From the NCBI GenBank assembly GCA_030426355.1, contig JAUHYQ010000001.1, positions 186,001 to 250,000 on the forward strand: a stretch of DNA of 64,000 nucleotides, in the 5' to 3' direction. The notes below the pieces were generated by a model. That model was not told the DNA's origin, did no database searches, and saw only the letters and a program-made list of their open reading frames with translations. Positions 62,394 to 64,000 of this stretch are shown here, one piece after another (the first letter of the stretch is position 1; each line of letters opens with the position of its first letter). This DNA comes from Gammaproteobacteria bacterium (lineage in GTDB: Bacteria; Pseudomonadota; Gammaproteobacteria; Steroidobacterales; GCA-2729495). Position numbers and translations under genes: made by a program.

Positions 62394-64000
62394 AGACTGT
62401 CGCAATTGTGCAGGCCCGCATGGGCTCCACCCGACTACCGAAAAAAGTGCTGCAAAAAATCGGCGGCGTGCCGCTGATCGAAGTGTTACTGACGCGACTG
62501 GCAGCATCACAAACTATTGATCAGATCGTTATTGCAACAGCGGCCACGCCCGGCAATCAAGAGCTGATAGAACACGTTCAGACCCTGGGCTACCAGTGCT
62601 ACGCAGGCAGCGAACACGATGTGCTGGATCGCTATTATCAGGCGGCCCGTTTGTGCAACCCGGATATCGTCGTGCGGGTTACGGGCGACTGCCCGCTAAT
62701 AGACCCGCAGGTAGTGGATGCGGTGATTGCCGAGTTCCGTGCAAGTGGCGCGGATTATTGTTCCAACGTTGCACCGCCGACATTTCCGGACGGACTGGAC
62801 GTCGAAGTATTTAGCATGTCGACACTGTGGCGAACCTGGCAGGACACACAGCACGGCTACGACCGCGAACATGTCACCCCTTACATGCGTAATTCCGGCA
62901 TCTTTTCAATGGCATCCTATGCGCATCCGGAAGATCTCTCCGGGCTGCGCTGGACCGTCGACGAAGCTGACGATCTCGAAGTTATCCGCCGGGTATTCGC
63001 ACACTTTTCACCCCGCACGGACTTCGGCTGGCTTGAAGTGCTGAAGCTGCAGCAGGATTCGCCGCAGTTGTTTTCTGCCAACCGGGAAATAACCCGAAAC
63101 GAAGGAGCCACGATGGGCACCGGTCAAAAACTCTGGAAACGCGCCAAGCAAATTATCCCGGGCGGCAACATGCTGTTGTCCAAACGCGCTGAAATGTTTC
63201 TGCCGGATCAGTGGCCGGCCTATTACAGCAAGGCGAAGGGTTGCCGCGTATGGGACATGGACGATAACGAATACATTGACATGTGCATCATGGGCATCGG
63301 CACCAATACGCTCGGCTACGGCCACCCGGAAGTGGATGCAGCGGTGATGAAAACCGTTGCCGCGGGCAATATGGCCACATTCAACTGTCCGGAAGAAGTC
63401 TGGCTGGCAGAAAAACTGATTGACATGCACCCGTGGGCCGATATGGCGCGCTTTACGCGCGGCGGCGGCGAAGCGAATGCCGTCGCCATACGCATCGCCC
63501 GCGCGGCCAGTGGCAAAGATAAAGTAGCCATCTGCGGCTACCATGGCTGGCACGACTGGTATTTGTCAGCCAACCTGAGCGATGACAAAAACCTCGATGG
63601 CCACCTGCTGCCCGGCCTCGAACCGCGTGGCGTGCCGCGCGAACTCAAGGGCAGTGTCTTGCCGTTTAATTACAATAATTTTGCCGAACTCGAAGCACTG
63701 GTTAATCAGCACGATATCGGCGTTATCAAGATGGAAGTGATCCGCAATGCGCAGCCAAAGGATGATTTTTTGCGCAAAGTGCGTGACCTGGCGACGGCAC
63801 GCGGCATTGTACTGATGTTCGACGAATGTTCGTCAGGGTTTCGGCAAACTTTCGGTGGCATTCACAAACTGTATGACGTTGAACCGGATCTGGCGATGTT
63901 CGGCAAAACCCTCGGTAACGGCTACGCAATCAATGCCGTGATCGGACGCCGAGAAATCATGGAAGCGGCGCAAAGCACTTTCATTAGTAGCACCTTCTGG
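62390..64000 (+). CDS. SpsF-like cytidylyltransferase fused to a glutamate-1-semialdehyde-aminotransferase-like domain (partial)
   Basis: The reading frame stays open to the window edge (537 codons seen). Residues 1 to about 235 are an SpsF-type nucleotidyltransferase: VAIVQARMGSTRLPKKVL, EHDVLDRYYQAA and RVTGDCPLIDPQVV. Residues about 245 to the end resemble class III aminotransferases of the GSA type: AKQIIPGGNMLLSK, ARFTRGGGEANAVAIRIARA, YHGWHDWY and FDECSSGFR, with MFGKTLGNGY holding the PLP lysine. It could activate a sugar acid with CTP and aminate a keto sugar. It overlaps the aldo/keto reductase by 4 bp (ATGA). The 3' end lies outside the window. Confidence 0.88.
   Translation, partial: MKTVAIVQARMGSTRLPKKVLQKIGGVPLIEVLLTRLAASQTIDQIVIATAATPGNQELIEHVQTLGYQCYAGSEHDVLDRYYQAARLCNPDIVVRVTGDCPLIDPQVVDAVIAEFRASGADYCSNVAPPTFPDGLDVEVFSMSTLWRTWQDTQHGYDREHVTPYMRNSGIFSMASYAHPEDLSGLRWTVDEADDLEVIRRVFAHFSPRTDFGWLEVLKLQQDSPQLFSANREITRNEGATMGTGQKLWKRAKQIIPGGNMLLSKRAEMFLPDQWPAYYSKAKGCRVWDMDDNEYIDMCIMGIGTNTLGYGHPEVDAAVMKTVAAGNMATFNCPEEVWLAEKLIDMHPWADMARFTRGGGEANAVAIRIARAASGKDKVAICGYHGWHDWYLSANLSDDKNLDGHLLPGLEPRGVPRELKGSVLPFNYNNFAELEALVNQHDIGVIKMEVIRNAQPKDDFLRKVRDLATARGIVLMFDECSSGFRQTFGGIHKLYDVEPDLAMFGKTLGNGYAINAVIGRREIMEAAQSTFISSTFW

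Overview
The window looks like a chromosomal segment of an uncultured gammaproteobacterium. CysB, the three-activity CysG, a PAPS-type CysH, YafV and CyoE are all of the kind found there. The evidence is protein-family resemblance read by eye; no database search was possible. I saw no tRNA, rRNA, insertion sequence, phage gene or CRISPR array.

Left part (1-14.7 kb): small catabolic and housekeeping units. An isochorismatase-fold amidase, two PuuE-like deacetylase-fold hydrolases and a TauD-type dioxygenase form a probable operon. They are followed by a cold-shock protein with a clear terminator, a LuxR-type regulator, YafV, a DUF1761 membrane protein, a class I glutamine amidotransferase, an aldehyde dehydrogenase flanked by two related MFS transporters, a membrane-anchored paraoxonase-like protein, and heme O synthase.

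Sulfur and tetrapyrrole block (15-23.3 kb): cysH, cysB and then cysG, a hemA-like gene, a hemC-hemD fusion, hemB and hemL. The HemA-like protein is short and the HemC part has lost the cofactor cysteine, so this is an atypical porphyrin operon. It is followed by rfbC, rfbB and rfbA without rfbD.

Natural-product block (26-43 kb, minus strand): a four-gene operon in which every junction is a 4-nt start/stop overlap: nucleoside deaminase, methyltransferase, NRPS-A (A-[PRMT-like MT]-T-C-A-T) and NRPS-B (TubC-type docking domain, then three C-A-T modules). The line has five modules and no thioesterase or reductase. Both A domains of NRPS-A lack the aspartate that normally binds an alpha-amino group.

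Coenzyme F420 block (43.2-49.8 kb, plus strand): npdG-cofE-cofD-cofC-fbiC and a translationally coupled family 4 glycosyltransferase, divergent from the NRPS operon across 181 bp. A full F420 pathway is uncommon in Proteobacteria.

Surface-glycan block (49.8-64 kb): a DltA-like ligase with a carrier protein and an AAC(3)-like acyltransferase, a methyltransferase, a DUF4910-type aminopeptidase-like protein, a sialyltransferase-like protein, and pseB, pseC and pseI for pseudaminic acid-type nonulosonate synthesis. Two GNAT acetyltransferases, an aldo/keto reductase and a cytidylyltransferase-aminotransferase fusion that runs off the window follow. The likely end product is a nonulosonate-bearing glycan (flagellin, capsule or O-antigen) carrying further acyl or aminoacyl groups.
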